Of a DNA stretch of 64,000 bases, positions 12,361 to 23,383 are shown one piece after another. How positions within the stretch are numbered: position 1 is the stretch's first letter; every line of letters begins with the position of its first letter. A model generated the notes under the pieces. The model had not been told where the DNA came from. It searched no databases and worked only from the letters and a program-made list of their open reading frames with translations. Both the position numbers and the translations under genes were made by a program. This stretch comes from Malus domestica (Eukaryota; Streptophyta; Magnoliopsida; Rosales; Rosaceae): contig NC_091676.1 of assembly GCF_042453785.1 (NCBI RefSeq), positions 503,501 to 567,500 of the forward strand, read 5' to 3'.

Positions 12361-12983
12361 ATGAGTCTCTCTCCAAACACACACATATATTGGTAATTTA
12401 TCAAATACGCGATCATATACATGATAGGTTGATAATTGAATTATTAGTTAAGGATTGATTAACGTGTTTATTTAGTATTGATGATATATCATTTGATTTG
12501 CAAATTTAATTTAGAAATTTGGTTCCCATAACATTTCCTATGCTCTATTGGTCTTGGTTTAATCTTTTGAAAGTCAAACTTAAATTTTTTAACATAGAAA
12601 GGTACTTCAATAAATTAAAAAATATAAATATTTCGCAATTTAAGAAAAATTTTAGTATATCGGAAATACGACTTTATATATATCAAGTGTCATAATATAA
12701 TTGGTTATAGATTTTATTTTTTTAAGTTTTCACCGAATTGTATTAAGATAATGCTAGGGAGATCAAACTTCTAAACTAAATTATGTGGATGTTGATAGTT
12801 AAATTATTAATGTGCTTATTTTTTTATTAGTTGCACATCATTTGATTTAAAAATTTATTCTTCTTAACAATATCTATTGTATTATTAATTTATTACATTG
12901 TCTACCTAATTGTATTGTCGGCACATTAAAAAATCTCTTGTAACACACAACAAACATATTGATCCAAGTGCTAATTAAGTGAA

Positions 12984-13147
12984 TTAATCAAGGGATGTGA
13001 TATTTACATACCTCATTTTACTTCCCACGCACCTTTTTAATTTTTGGCCGTCGGATCAGATGAATTGAAGAAGATCAACGTACAGAAATTATCAAAGAGT
13101 GTGTGAGAAGTAAAATAAGATGTGTGGATAACAGACCGCTTAATCAA
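12984..13147. mobile_element. hAT-like MITE, copy 1
   Basis: Body 12992-13139 with terminal inverted repeats (GGGATGTGATATTTACATACC against the other end, whose reverse complement carries TTATCCACACATC). It is bordered by perfect 8-bp TTAATCAA duplications at 12984-12991 and 13140-13147. A close relative lies at 62312-62460. An 8-bp target duplication is typical of hAT elements. Confidence 0.8.
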
Positions 13148-13475
13148 ATATATAATGTTTTCGGTTATTGTGTGTAATTGTGATTTGTGGGTACTTCCTT
13201 CCCAATCCATCACGTATTCATTATTTTTATGTGAAATCGGGGACCTCTTCATCCATATTTCTAGCAAGTGGACTACCACATAACGTAATTTAGTACAAGT
13301 AATTTAAGTTACATATTGTAGCACGCATGCAGTGGAACATGAATGTACGTACGCCGTTCCTATTTAAATTTGAATGCTCTCACCAACTTTTGCGCACTTT
13401 GTTTACTATTATGTAACAAATCATTTACTTCTAGAAGTGACATAATTGAAAATGAAGAGATTTTGTGCAAGCCAC

Positions 13476-13860
13476 TTAGGGCTGGTTTGGTATTGCTGTG
13501 CTTTGAAAAAAAACTGCTGTGAGAATAAGCGGCTGTGCTGTGAGAATAAGCGGCTGTGAAATAAATCAGCAGAGTGTTTGGTAAACTTTTTTGTAAAAGT
13601 GCTTTTGGAAAAAAAAAAAAAACAGTCTGATAGTGGGTCTTTTCATTAAAGGAGCACTGTAGTTCTGTGTGCTTTGAAAAAAAACCAGTTTTCCAAAGCT
13701 ACAAATGGCAGCTTCAGCTTTTTCCTTTGATTTCAGCTTATTCTCACAGCAGCTTCCAAAATAAGCCCTTTTTTTTTAGTTTACCAAACACCAAAAACAC
13801 TCCCAGCTTTTTTTCATAGGAGCTTTTTTTAAAATCACCTCACCCCCAAACTGGGGCTTA
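13476..13860. mobile_element. PIF/Harbinger-type MITE, copy 1
   Basis: Body 13479-13857, starting GGGCTGGTTTGGTATTG and ending in the inverted form (CCAAACTGGGGC), between TTA duplications at 13476-13478 and 13858-13860. Same family as the element at 36093-36438. A 3-bp TTA/TAA target fits PIF/Harbinger (Tourist-like). Confidence 0.8.
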
Positions 13861-14030
13861 ATACTATGGTGTGGTGGTATTCATTTTTAGTTGTAAGTGA
13901 AAGGTCTTAAGTTTGGTTTTCTCCAAACACGAATTTGAATCACATTACTGCTAGCCTATTGTGAGGATAAGCACACCCCCTCCCCGTAAATTATATCGTT
14001 TGTTTAATAAATAAAAAAATTATTGTACAA
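13861..14030 (+). repeat. tRNA-derived SINE
   Basis: It carries an A-box-like start (TATGGTGTGGTGGTATTC), a B-box-like region near AAGGTCTTAAGTTTGG, and ends in ATCGTTTGTTTAATAAATAAA. It shares its 3' two thirds with the SINE at 585-721. It sits directly beside the MITE at 13476-13860. I saw no clear target duplication. Confidence 0.6.
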
Positions 14031-14485
14031 GACTGTTTGAACGGGTTAGATTAAAACTTTCAATCAATATATGTACATTAAGTTATTTATAGCAATTATT
14101 TTTAGAAAGAAAACTGAAATTTTTTAATTTTTAACAGTTATGATTATTTAGTAGTTCAAAAAATAAAATGGCGAATATTTAATTTTTTTTAAAAAGTCGT
14201 CGAAATTTTTTAACGAATCGAACTACTTAGTTAGTTGTAAGTGGTTTTTTACCATAAAAGTGGAAATATGTTGAGTCTTGCATGTGAATGTGGATTCAAA
14301 TCCCTTTAGAAATTAATCTAACAAAATCTATCATTTGACCAAAAAAAAAAAAAAAACTACTTAACTAGCTAAACTACTGAAAACAAATTCCGGGAAGAAA
14401 GCATTGGTAAGCACAACGATGGGCGATTGGGTTTAAATGTTTACAGCAGTAAATGAAGTGGCTTTGCCATGCACACGTGGCATAC

Positions 14486-14724
14486 AATGCAAAGGAATTG
14501 GATCCCATCCGGATCCACTTTGTGGGGATTCTGGGAATCCCAACATCTTAGCCATTTATCGTGTATTGTGTGGTCATAAATTATTTAACTTTTTTTATTT
14601 AAAGTTAAACATAAATAGAATATGATAAAAACTGATCGTACAATATACGATGAACGGTTAAAATATAAAGATATCTAAGATCTCCATAAAGTGGATCCGA
14701 AGAGGATCCTCTTCCTAATGCAAA
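14486..14724. mobile_element. hAT-like MITE with GGATCC-rich ends
   Basis: Body 14494-14716, with inverted ends (GGAATTGGATCC... and ...GGATCCTCTTCC, plus inner copies of GGATCCACTTT). It is flanked by 8-bp AATGCAAA duplications at 14486-14493 and 14717-14724. Confidence 0.75.
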
Positions 14725-14859
14725 ACATCCTCTATCTAATTTATATGCTCTTTTTTCTTCCTTTTTGCCCTTTCTACTTTCTTTTGTTGGTCCGATTAAT
14801 TTGCCTCCCTTTTAATTTTGTGCTACCACATGTGAATCTCTGTATATTTATCCATTAAT

Positions 14860-15018
14860 TAAGAGAGTTTTAACGAAAAACCCATGGTATTGTTCACTTT
14901 AACGAAAAATCACATTTTTACACTAAAAAGTCAAACCTACTACTATTCACTTTACCCTTTATTTTGTCCTTATCATTAAAACTCAAAGTTTTCAACCCAT
15001 TTTCATTAGTTTTCCTAT
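14860..15018 (-). repeat. Short dispersed repeat, copy 2
   Basis: Inverted relative of 7203-7363, flanked by AATTAATTAA-like repeats. The shared core includes TTTTTACACTAAAAAGTCAA. Confidence 0.65.
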
Positions 15019-15121
15019 TAATTAATGCGGGTATCTAGGGGCCAAGCCCAAGGCCCAATCAAAAGGCCCATTTCAGGAGCCTATCCAATTTAGCCCACCT
15101 ACTTTATAGACTCTCAATCCT

Positions 15122-15322
15122 TGCGCAATCCCCACTACTTTTGGATTAGGTTAAGATGGACTAGTAATAATATGGTTTAAATTTGTCTTACGCAATCCCT
15201 ACTACTTGTGGATTAGGTTAAGATAGACTAGTAATAATGTGGTTTAAATTTGTTTTTAACGAGAGTCGAACTTAATACTTCTCACTAACAGATAAAGAAG
15301 AATACTACTATATTGTTACTAA
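15122..15322 (-). repeat. SINE-like element with internal tandem duplication
   Basis: Read on the minus strand, it has a B-box-like AAGTTCGACTCTCG and a body related to other SINEs in the window. Its end is tandemly repeated: about 68 bp at 15122-15189 recurs at 15190-15256 with few differences. Confidence 0.55.
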
Positions 15323-15714
15323 GTGGCTGGATTCTATTAAGATTGAATTGGAATTTTAAGTGAAGTTTTATTAAACAATTTAGAATCGAATATGTCATCC
15401 AAGTTGTTTATTAGATTATCTTAATTAAAATTGGATTACTGAAATTCCCTATAAGCTACTGGTTAAAGGAAAATCTTCATTTTTTTTTACTAAATAAATG
15501 TTTTCTCTGATCACTTGACATTGGTAATAAACACGTTTCATGTAAATCTTTCTTCAATACCTGAAACAATAAACAAGAATTAAATCACAAAACCTTTACA
15601 CAAAGTGCTGCACTCTACAATGCGTAGTACAAGAATCACGGTTCAATCCCTAAAGAATCAGAATACATGATTAATTTAATAAGCCGCGTTAATTACTTTA
15701 CTAATCACTCACGA
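15323..15714. other. 3' flank of the receptor pseudokinase gene
   Basis: AT-rich, no coding match. It should hold the 3' UTR of the minus-strand gene that ends at 15715. Confidence 0.4.
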
Positions 15715-18700
15715 TCAAATGCTCAAGTGTTCTTCCCTTGGCAGACTCTGAACGGTATCCGACCATCTCCCCGGCGAGTGATCACTGCTGTTGGAAGACA
15801 CTTGGCCCTCCGCCCTAGCATCCCTTATCATCCTTAGAACATCTCTCATCGCCGGTCGGTTCTCCGGTGAAAGCGAAACACAAGCCATTGCAATGTTAAG
15901 AAGTGCCTGCAGCTTCTCCTCTGATGCCTCATTGCCCGAGGCAGGGTCATCCCCTGACTCAGTCTCTTCTTCGCGCACTGAGTGGACCCAGCTAGGGATG
16001 TCCGAACCATGTTCCTGGACAAGGTCTTGGAAGGGAGTCTTTCCGGTTAGGAGCTCCAAGAGGAGGACGCCGAAGCTATACACATCAGCTGGTTGGGTTG
16101 ATGGTTTTCTGATGTCGCGACATTCTGGTGCTCTATAAAATAGAGTGGTTGCGCTAGGTTCTTCGAGTGAATTAGGATCTCCGAATAATGTGAGACCATA
16201 ATCCGTCAAGCAGGATTCAAAATCGGAACCTAACAAGACGTTTGAGGATTTCAAGTTTCCATGAGTTAAGCCGGGGTTCTGGTGGATATAAACAACACCA
16301 CTCGCCAAGTCCTCAGCTATTTTAAGACATGACGTCCAGTGAAGCGGCTTACCGCCTCCTGAAGTTCTTGAACCTGTAAAATCAGTTGGAACATATCACA
16401 ACTAGAATTCGACTAATGACACTTTCAAGAAAACTGCAACAAGTTTAATCAATCTCAATTTCACTAGTTCGGTAACTTCTGGACGGAAAAAAAAACTCCG
16501 GTGAGTTCTGAAAATATTCAATGAAATTATACGCAAATTTGACTTGAAATCAATAATGTTAATGTGCTGGTTCCTACCCTTCATAAGAATAAGAGTTTGG
16601 TGCTTTATGAAAATCCAGAAACTGGTAAAAAAGTGTTCTGTTGATACAAAATTACTGGCTATTGACGAAAAGACATGAGCTTTGAAGAGGCTACCAAAAC
16701 CAGCTAAAAGCCAAGCATACAATGATATGAGTTAGAATAGCAAAGGCACAACGCACACAGTTATATGACGAGAGAGATAGACATAGACAGATGAAATATA
16801 TCTCTGGCTACACGGTTGAATATCTCCAAAAAAATAGTCAAATGTGCAACGTGCAGACACGAAAACCGAAGGATTTGAGCCAGTGAGACATCACTAACAA
16901 GCTGAGGTCACACTCAAAATTTGAATCGTTGATTAGCAAGCCAACTCCCTTCCAAAGATTGCGATTAATTACTGTAAAATTACCCTGTAAAAGCCTAAAT
17001 GCAGGGAACACATTTGATCTAATCTTGTCTTTATTTACCTAAACTTCTTGGAGAATGATGTACAGATAAAGAGAGATTGACTGTGACTCATGCCACACGA
17101 GTCCCATGAACAAAAGAAAAAAAAACTTTTCAGAAAATTTGCATGCCAAAGAACAGCACTTTCAGAATATTTTGCTTACCCAAGAAAAAACTACCCATAT
17201 GCTTACTGATACGTTACTTTCCTTTCAAATCACAATCCCACAAGTCCGTTGAGAATTCTTTTTGGTATATGTGTAAATACCACCATCCCAAGCCAACAAG
17301 GTCTCTGCTTTATCCTTGCTTTGCAGATAGACTTTTTCCACAACTTGAACCCGTAGACTTCAGAGCACAAAGGAGTAACCTACCTAATGGTTGCGTCAAG
17401 GCTCTCCCTTGTATGTGTAAATACCACGAGTAATACCACAATACTCGTTTATTATTCGAGCATTATTCTCATCCAATCTAAATTACAAAGTAAAATATTC
17501 AAACTTAAATGCGGGAAAACACTCGATCTCGAAGTCACAGCAAGAACATGCATTACAAAATATACAGAGTGTACATGGAATTCAGTCACTAAATCATTGA
17601 TCACATGAGTGATGAAATCCTATGAGATCTAAGAGGACATTTCCAAAATCAGTCTCTAGATTTATGTGTGGGGATCCATACTTTGAATGGAAAGGGTTCA
17701 AATTTCCTCCATCAGAGAACAACCCAAGCACCAAATTTTTTAGGCTGATGAATATGTCCTGTATAAAGATGGGCAACATGGTTTCCAGCCCAGGAACCTG
17801 CATGGGGTGGGACCCTACAGGCGCCTACATATGCACGTGACCCCACGACACTGATTAGATCATAGTGTCACCATCATAATTTCACTACATCAATATGGCA
17901 AATCCAACATGACCCACCATTAAATCAATAATCAATGACCTCTAAGATTAATTAGTTAGAAAGTTTACATCACTAAATATGTCTGGTCAGAAAGCTTGAT
18001 ACTTGGATTCAAAAGATAAAAGATATCTTAACAAGTGATAAAATAATGATATAATAGGCTTCCCCACTAAGTTCTCTCAAGATAAACATGAGAATTCTTT
18101 AACCAATGAGATAAATTTAGGTAGGGTTTTCCGACTTCACATTGGATAGGCCCGTTGTAGTTGGACAATCCTATGATTTTATAAAAAGTGTTTTATAAAT
18201 AACGTGGTCAGACAACTGTGCTTAAATTTTTCTTGTAATTGGGTCACTATCAGACTCCATGCTAAATACAATCTACGTAGAAATTTTATACAACGGTACA
18301 AGCTAAACACAACCACAGTGATTATTAAACGAAAAAAATAAATAAATAAGCAGGTAATTAAGGGGAGTAGATGAAAGGGCCGACATACCGTGAATAAGTG
18401 AAAAGAGGCTGCCATTGGGGAAATAATCGTATACGAGCAGGCGTTCCTCCTTAGCCTGGAAGTAGGCCCTCAGTGGGACCAAGTGTGGGTGCCTCAGCTT
18501 CCCTAGCAAGTCCACGTGTCTCCTAAACTCCTCCATCCTCGGGTACCTCGCGTCCTTCAGCCGCTTCACCGTCACGATAAACCCGGATTCCATCACCGCC
18601 TTGTACGTACTTCCCAACGTGCCCCTCCCCAGCGTCTCCGCCGACGCCTTCAGCAGATCCTCCAGGCTGTAACTCATCTGCTCATCCCCTGCTCCGCAGA

Positions 18701-19736
18701 ACACCAAACTCCCCAGCCCCTCACCTTCCCACGAAAAACCCCCTTGTTTCCCACCATTATTACCATCACTGCCACTGGGCGGACCTGCGGGCCCCTCCCC
18801 TGATCCTCCCCCTCCTCTCCCTGTTGTCAGCTCAGCACCCCCAACAACCCCGCCTTTGCTCCTGCTTACCTCCCCACCACCGCCGCGACTCCTCCGGCAA
18901 ACCATCCACAGCACGACTAAGCAGATTACGACCACCATGAACCCGCCCAAGCTCCCTGCGATTATCTTAATCAGTTTCCCGCGCTTGGACTTTGACTTTG
19001 GACCCGGTTGACTGGTGGGACTGATCGACGGCGGAAACCCGATAATGCCCCCGCACGGTTTGTCAATTTGCACCCCGCAGACTCCGACGTTCCCTGAAAA
19101 CGACGACGCATTAAACAGAATCAAGGGTGGGGTTACCGGAATTTCTCCGGATAGCTGGTTATTCGACACGTTGAAGAACCGGAGGGAGGTCTGGTTGAGC
19201 GGCGGAATCGGACCGGTGAACCTGTTGTCCTGCAAGTACAGGACGTAGAGGCGGCGGAGCCTGAGCAGCGACATTGGGATTTCGCCGGAGATTTTGTTTC
19301 CGGCGAGGACGACGACTTTGAGGCGGTGGAGGTCGGAAATGGAAGAGGGGAAAACGCCGGAGAAGTTGTTGTCGTTTAGGAATAGAGATTTGAGGTTGAG
19401 GAGGCCGGAGAGATCGGGGATTTGGCCGGAGAGGGAGTTGCCTTTGAAGCTGAGGACTCGGAGCTGGTCCAGCCGGTTCAAGATCTTGGGATCCAGAACT
19501 CCGGTGAGGTTCGAATACTCCAGCACAAGCTTCGTAACTCTCCCTCTCAGGCATTCCTTCACGCCTTCCCACTCGCACACGTTGCTTCCCTGCCGCCACG
19601 GCAGCGTGTTTTGAGGGTCGATTGTAGATTTCAGAGTCAACAGAGCATCCGCATCCCCTGCTTTTGCCGAACCCAGAAAAACCAAGAACAGCAATGGCAG
19701 CAATAAGAAAAAGATTTCACCTTTTTGAGAAACCAT
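15715..19736 (-). CDS. LRR receptor-like pseudokinase (At1g60630 type, LRR-III)
   Basis: Two exons, 19736-18389 and 16373-15715, with a 2.0-kb GT-AG intron, encode 668 residues, the normal family length. Order: signal peptide (to about 26), LRR N-cap (CEWEGVKEC), about five LRRs with [20 protein letters not shown], a transmembrane helix near 257-279 ([17 protein letters not shown]), a Gly/Ser-rich juxtamembrane stretch, then a kinase fold. The glycine loop ([12 protein letters not shown]) and the lysine (VTVKRLK) are present, but HRD is HGN ([11 protein letters not shown]) and DFG is DYG (LTDYGL), so catalysis is not expected. The C-terminus [21 protein letters not shown] is nearly the same as in Arabidopsis At1g60630, a plasma-membrane LRR-III receptor annotated as inactive. 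Such receptors probably act as scaffolds (inference). Confidence 0.95.
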
Positions 19737-20400
19737 TTTTGAAAATCTGCGGATTGGATCGATTTTTCAGACCGCCAACATCTTGAAAATGCAATATTTG
19801 AACTTGGATTTTGCTGATTGAGAAAACACAACTCGGAAATCAGAATCTGAAATGTGTGTATGTATATGGAACTTTTTTGAATCTCAAAAACGAAAAGATT
19901 TTGAACTATTTGAGTTCACTTTCCTTTCTCAGTCTCTGCCCTATCGCTTTCCAAATCTTCAAGATCTAACACCATCTCGTCAAATTTGAGTGAGCTATGT
20001 TACTATGTATGTAGCAATAGCATTATTAGCAGAAGCTGCTTTCTTTGACTCAATCGATCACTGTGCTGCGGCTGCTGCAACTGCACCATTGATTGATTCG
20101 ACAGCTTGAACCCAAAGAAATGGTTTTCTACTTCTGCTTCTGAGAAAAGCACTTCTAAACTACTCTACTCCGAGCTGCGGAGGAGGAGCATTTAAGGTGC
20201 AAAAAGCCCCATTGGCGAGCTCTGCGTACTGATCAATGGGGAGACACCAAAACAGTGGGGCTTGGCAATTCGACATCGTTTCTCTGTAATTGTTATTTTT
20301 TTGCAGCGTAAGCTTCACGTGAAGAAAGCTCAGAACTCTGTCCTCCTCTCCATGATTTGAATATTGTTAATCTGCAAACATTATTGAACCCGATAAAATT
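19737..20400 (-). promoter_or_regulatory. 5' leader and promoter region of the LRR pseudokinase gene
   Basis: Upstream of the ATG at 19736. No further coding exon was found. The boundary between leader and promoter cannot be placed from sequence alone. Confidence 0.35.
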
Positions 20401-20993
20401 CAATTAAATAAAATAAAAAGCATTGGGCGGCTCAAAGGCTCAAACTTTTTTACCAGAGAGTGGTGAAACCTCAAAGGGAATGGGATCCAAAATTTACTCA
20501 CCCCCCCCGAGTCGTCGAATTCATCGACTCTCAACAGGTAGCTACACCCTCTCTGAAATTAACAAGCGTCCGAAAACTGCAGATGAAAAAATATTGAAAT
20601 TGTGGAAGGCTTTGTTTGTCTTGGGCAGAACGAGTTGATTGAGTCGACCCAGATAAATGCTGAAACTTGAAAAGGAAAGTTATACATCAAAATCTGGAAA
20701 ACGAATGACACGTGCCTTCTGCACAGATCTATCAACAAAAAAGGGTCGACAAAAAATTTTAAAAATAATTACAAAAATAGGATAAACGAGAAGAAAATTA
20801 ATTAAGCATGAAATTAAAGGTACCTGATCGAGTCCGGCACCGGCAGCAGCAGCAGCTACATGTAGTGGTAATCGGTTCAATGAAGGAACAAAGACTGGAT
20901 GTTAAATAATAATGCAGCATCCATGTCCATGTTTGTCTCTCTGTACTCTGCATGCATAGTCTGATGGGATAGTAATGCCAAGGCCATCCCAAA

Positions 20994-20996
<3 letters not shown>

Positions 20997-21032
<36 letters not shown>
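20997..21032. repeat. GA microsatellite
   Basis: Uninterrupted GA/AG run of about 17 units. Confidence 0.9.
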
Positions 21033-21035
<3 letters not shown>

Positions 21036-21576
21036 CTATTGACCAAGGACAACAGATGGTCTGTGTCTTTTAACTCGGGAAATAGGTGAAGGAATTGAAA
21101 GCAAAAGAGAAGGCATTTAATTATTTAACACCACGGAATAAGTAATTACATATTATATAGTTTCACAACCACTCGAGATACTGTTTTGATGCCAATTAAT
21201 CATATAATAAGTAATTCCCAGACGAGAGATTTATTTCTTTTAACATGTAATAACTATTTATTAGATAGGTGACGTCATTAAAATTATATTTAAGTTTTCT
21301 TCTCATGGTCCATGCTAGGCCACGAGGGGTTGAACTTAGTGAACTACCAGCCACCTTTCTCCCTCATTGCCAATTTGCGAAGGACTTACCCATGCTAAAG
21401 GTTACATGATATTCCGTATGACTTCGGTTATTTGTTCAGGAGAAACGTCAGGAGAAACGTCAAGAAGACTTTTAAAAATAAGACTTTTCATACACTTTAT
21501 ATCATTTCATTTTTTTTTTATAATATTATAACATTAGCAAGAAAAAGAACGTTAAATTATGATCTCTCAAAAAGTT

Positions 21577-21860
21577 TATAAAAAAGGAGGCAGATTGTCC
21601 GCCCTCCTGTTTTGGTGCCCTTTTCATCCCTTCCTATTTTGTGCGGTCACGAGTAAGACACGTCAACATTTTATATTAATTTTTTTATAAAGATAATAAG
21701 ACAAAAAACAATAAGAATATAAAATGTTGACGTGGCTTAACCGTGACCTCACAAATAAGAGAGGATGAGAATGGCATCCAAACAGGAGGTGACCTCACAA
21801 ATAAGAGAGGATGAGAATGGCATCCAAACAGGAGGGCAGTCAATCTGCCCCTATAAAAAA
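21577..21860. mobile_element. Mutator-like MITE with 9-bp target duplication
   Basis: Body 21586-21851 with about 33-bp terminal inverted repeats (GGAGGCAGATTGTCCGCCCT against GGGGCAGATTGACTGCCCT), flanked by perfect TATAAAAAA at 21577-21585 and 21852-21860. One arm is enlarged by a 46-bp tandem duplication (21743-21788 and 21789-21834). Confidence 0.88.
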
Positions 21861-22006
21861 TCACAGTTGGAGAAAGTCTTATCAGCATTTCAGTTTGTCT
21901 AGTAGGTCATGGTAACATCCCTAGGCAAGTTTGTTTCCTCACTACTCATACAAAGATTAGTATTGTGCACGTCGCAGAAAGCTAGAACAAGTAATTGAGA
22001 TCACGT

Positions 22007-22762
22007 TAAGCCATTTCCAACTGAAGGGTCTAGAGGGCCAAAGGGCCGAAAATAGCCCTAAAACCGTCTCCAACCGAGGGCTAGGCCAGAGGGCTGTGGA
22101 ATCTGAAAGGGCCTCACAAAATCGGAGAGGGTTGAAGGGCTGGCTGCTTGGAAAGGGTTGAAGGGCTAGCTGCAAGCAGCCAGCCCGGGGCTGGCCAGAA
22201 AACTGCTTAATCATGTCGGTTAACCGACAAGAATACATTTATATTATTTAATATAAATGTATTTCTGTCGGTTATTCTTAAAAAGAATTTTGAATCCAAC
22301 GACTAGTTGACGCCAGTTACCATTCATTCACAAAAATTCTCAAAAATTCTATGTTTTTTTCCTATCAATACCTAAACAATTCATTCACGATTCCTCGCAA
22401 AAATTTTAAATTTAAGTTAATATTGTTTTCAAATATAATTTGTAGTTTTTAAATTTAATTTGTCGTTTTTAAATTTTAGTTGTAGTTTTTAAATTTTAGT
22501 TGTAGTTTTTAAATTTTAGTTTTAGTTTTTAAATTTAAGTTGTTATAGTTTTTAAATTTAAATAATAAATTATGTTTGGCCTTATGACCTTTGGTTGGAG
22601 ACGGTTTTTTGTGATAAGGTTAAAACAAGCCCTCTAGCCCTTTGGCCCTCGGTTGGAGACGAAAGCAAATATGATCATGTACTGTTCATTAAAATATTAA
22701 TATCTTAGAAGGCCAAAGGGCTAAAACAAGCCCTCTGGCCAGCCATCAGTTGGAGATGGGCT
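22007..22762. mobile_element. Non-autonomous DNA transposon with nested hairpin and tandem repeats
   Basis: The outer ends are inverted (AAGCCATTTCCAACTGA at the left, TCAGTTGGAGATGGGCT at the right), with further inner copies of GAGGGCCAAAGGGC near both ends. No transposase ORF. Inside are a near-perfect 22-bp-stem hairpin (22224-22272) and six 20-bp tandem units (22441-22561). Confidence 0.7.
22441..22561. repeat. 20-bp tandem repeat, six units
   Basis: Unit close to TGTAGTTTTTAAATTTTAGT, in register every 20 bp, with small differences between units. There are no spacers, so it is not a CRISPR. Confidence 0.85.
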
Positions 22763-23383
22763 GATTACGTTATTTCAATGCTAATTGGTTTTGAGAACCG
22801 GATCTCTTTCACCAAGGTCATTAGATAAAGTGGTCAAAAACCTGAATTACTTGATCCGATGACATTGGTGGAAAAAATCCGAAAAGGATCTCTTCTGATT
22901 GATTTTGGGCCCCAACAAGTCATGCCAGTTGGCGTGGACTGGATCAATACGGTGGTTGCCGGTGGTCTTAGCCTGAGGACACACCCGACTATGTTGGCGG
23001 AGATCTAGGAGGATCCGAAAGAGAGAATCTCCTTCAAACAAGCAATCAGTGACTAGCATCCAGCTTTTATTAGGGACAATTATAATAATACATTGGTTTG
23101 AAAAGACTAATAAAAACAAAAGGTTAGAGAATCAAAATCAAGTCATATCATGAAAAAGATTTATAAGAAATGAGTTTCCTGTAATTGTGCATCTTAATTC
23201 AATGTCACGTGACATCCAGTGAATCCGTCTTTGCTATTACTATTTTCATTTTTTAGGCATAACTAGAAATAATCTCATAACTGCTATAAACTTCGTCGTA
23301 CAAAGAATATGATGCCTATAACCACATCCATAACAAAACACCCTGAAACAGAAATTAGAGCAAGATAGAAAAGAAACGGAAAC

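Larger units (their letters stand above)
20401..23383. other. Gene-free interval with microsatellites and DNA transposons
   Basis: No coding exon recognised. It holds a GA microsatellite (20997-21032), a Mutator-like MITE (21577-21860) and a 0.75-kb non-autonomous DNA transposon (22007-22762). The stretch 22790-23060 looks like anonymous repeat sequence that I could not classify. Confidence 0.55.

Noticed and set aside
14437-14625. 62-codon plus-strand ORF
   Set aside because: It overlaps the borders of a MITE and has no family features.
22441-22561. Regular 20-bp repeats that look CRISPR-like
   Set aside because: There are no spacers, units are contiguous, and the locus is in a plant transposon.
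22790-23120. Possible gene remnant with a higher G+C stretch
   Set aside because: Neither strand gives a recognisable protein; probably anonymous repeat.
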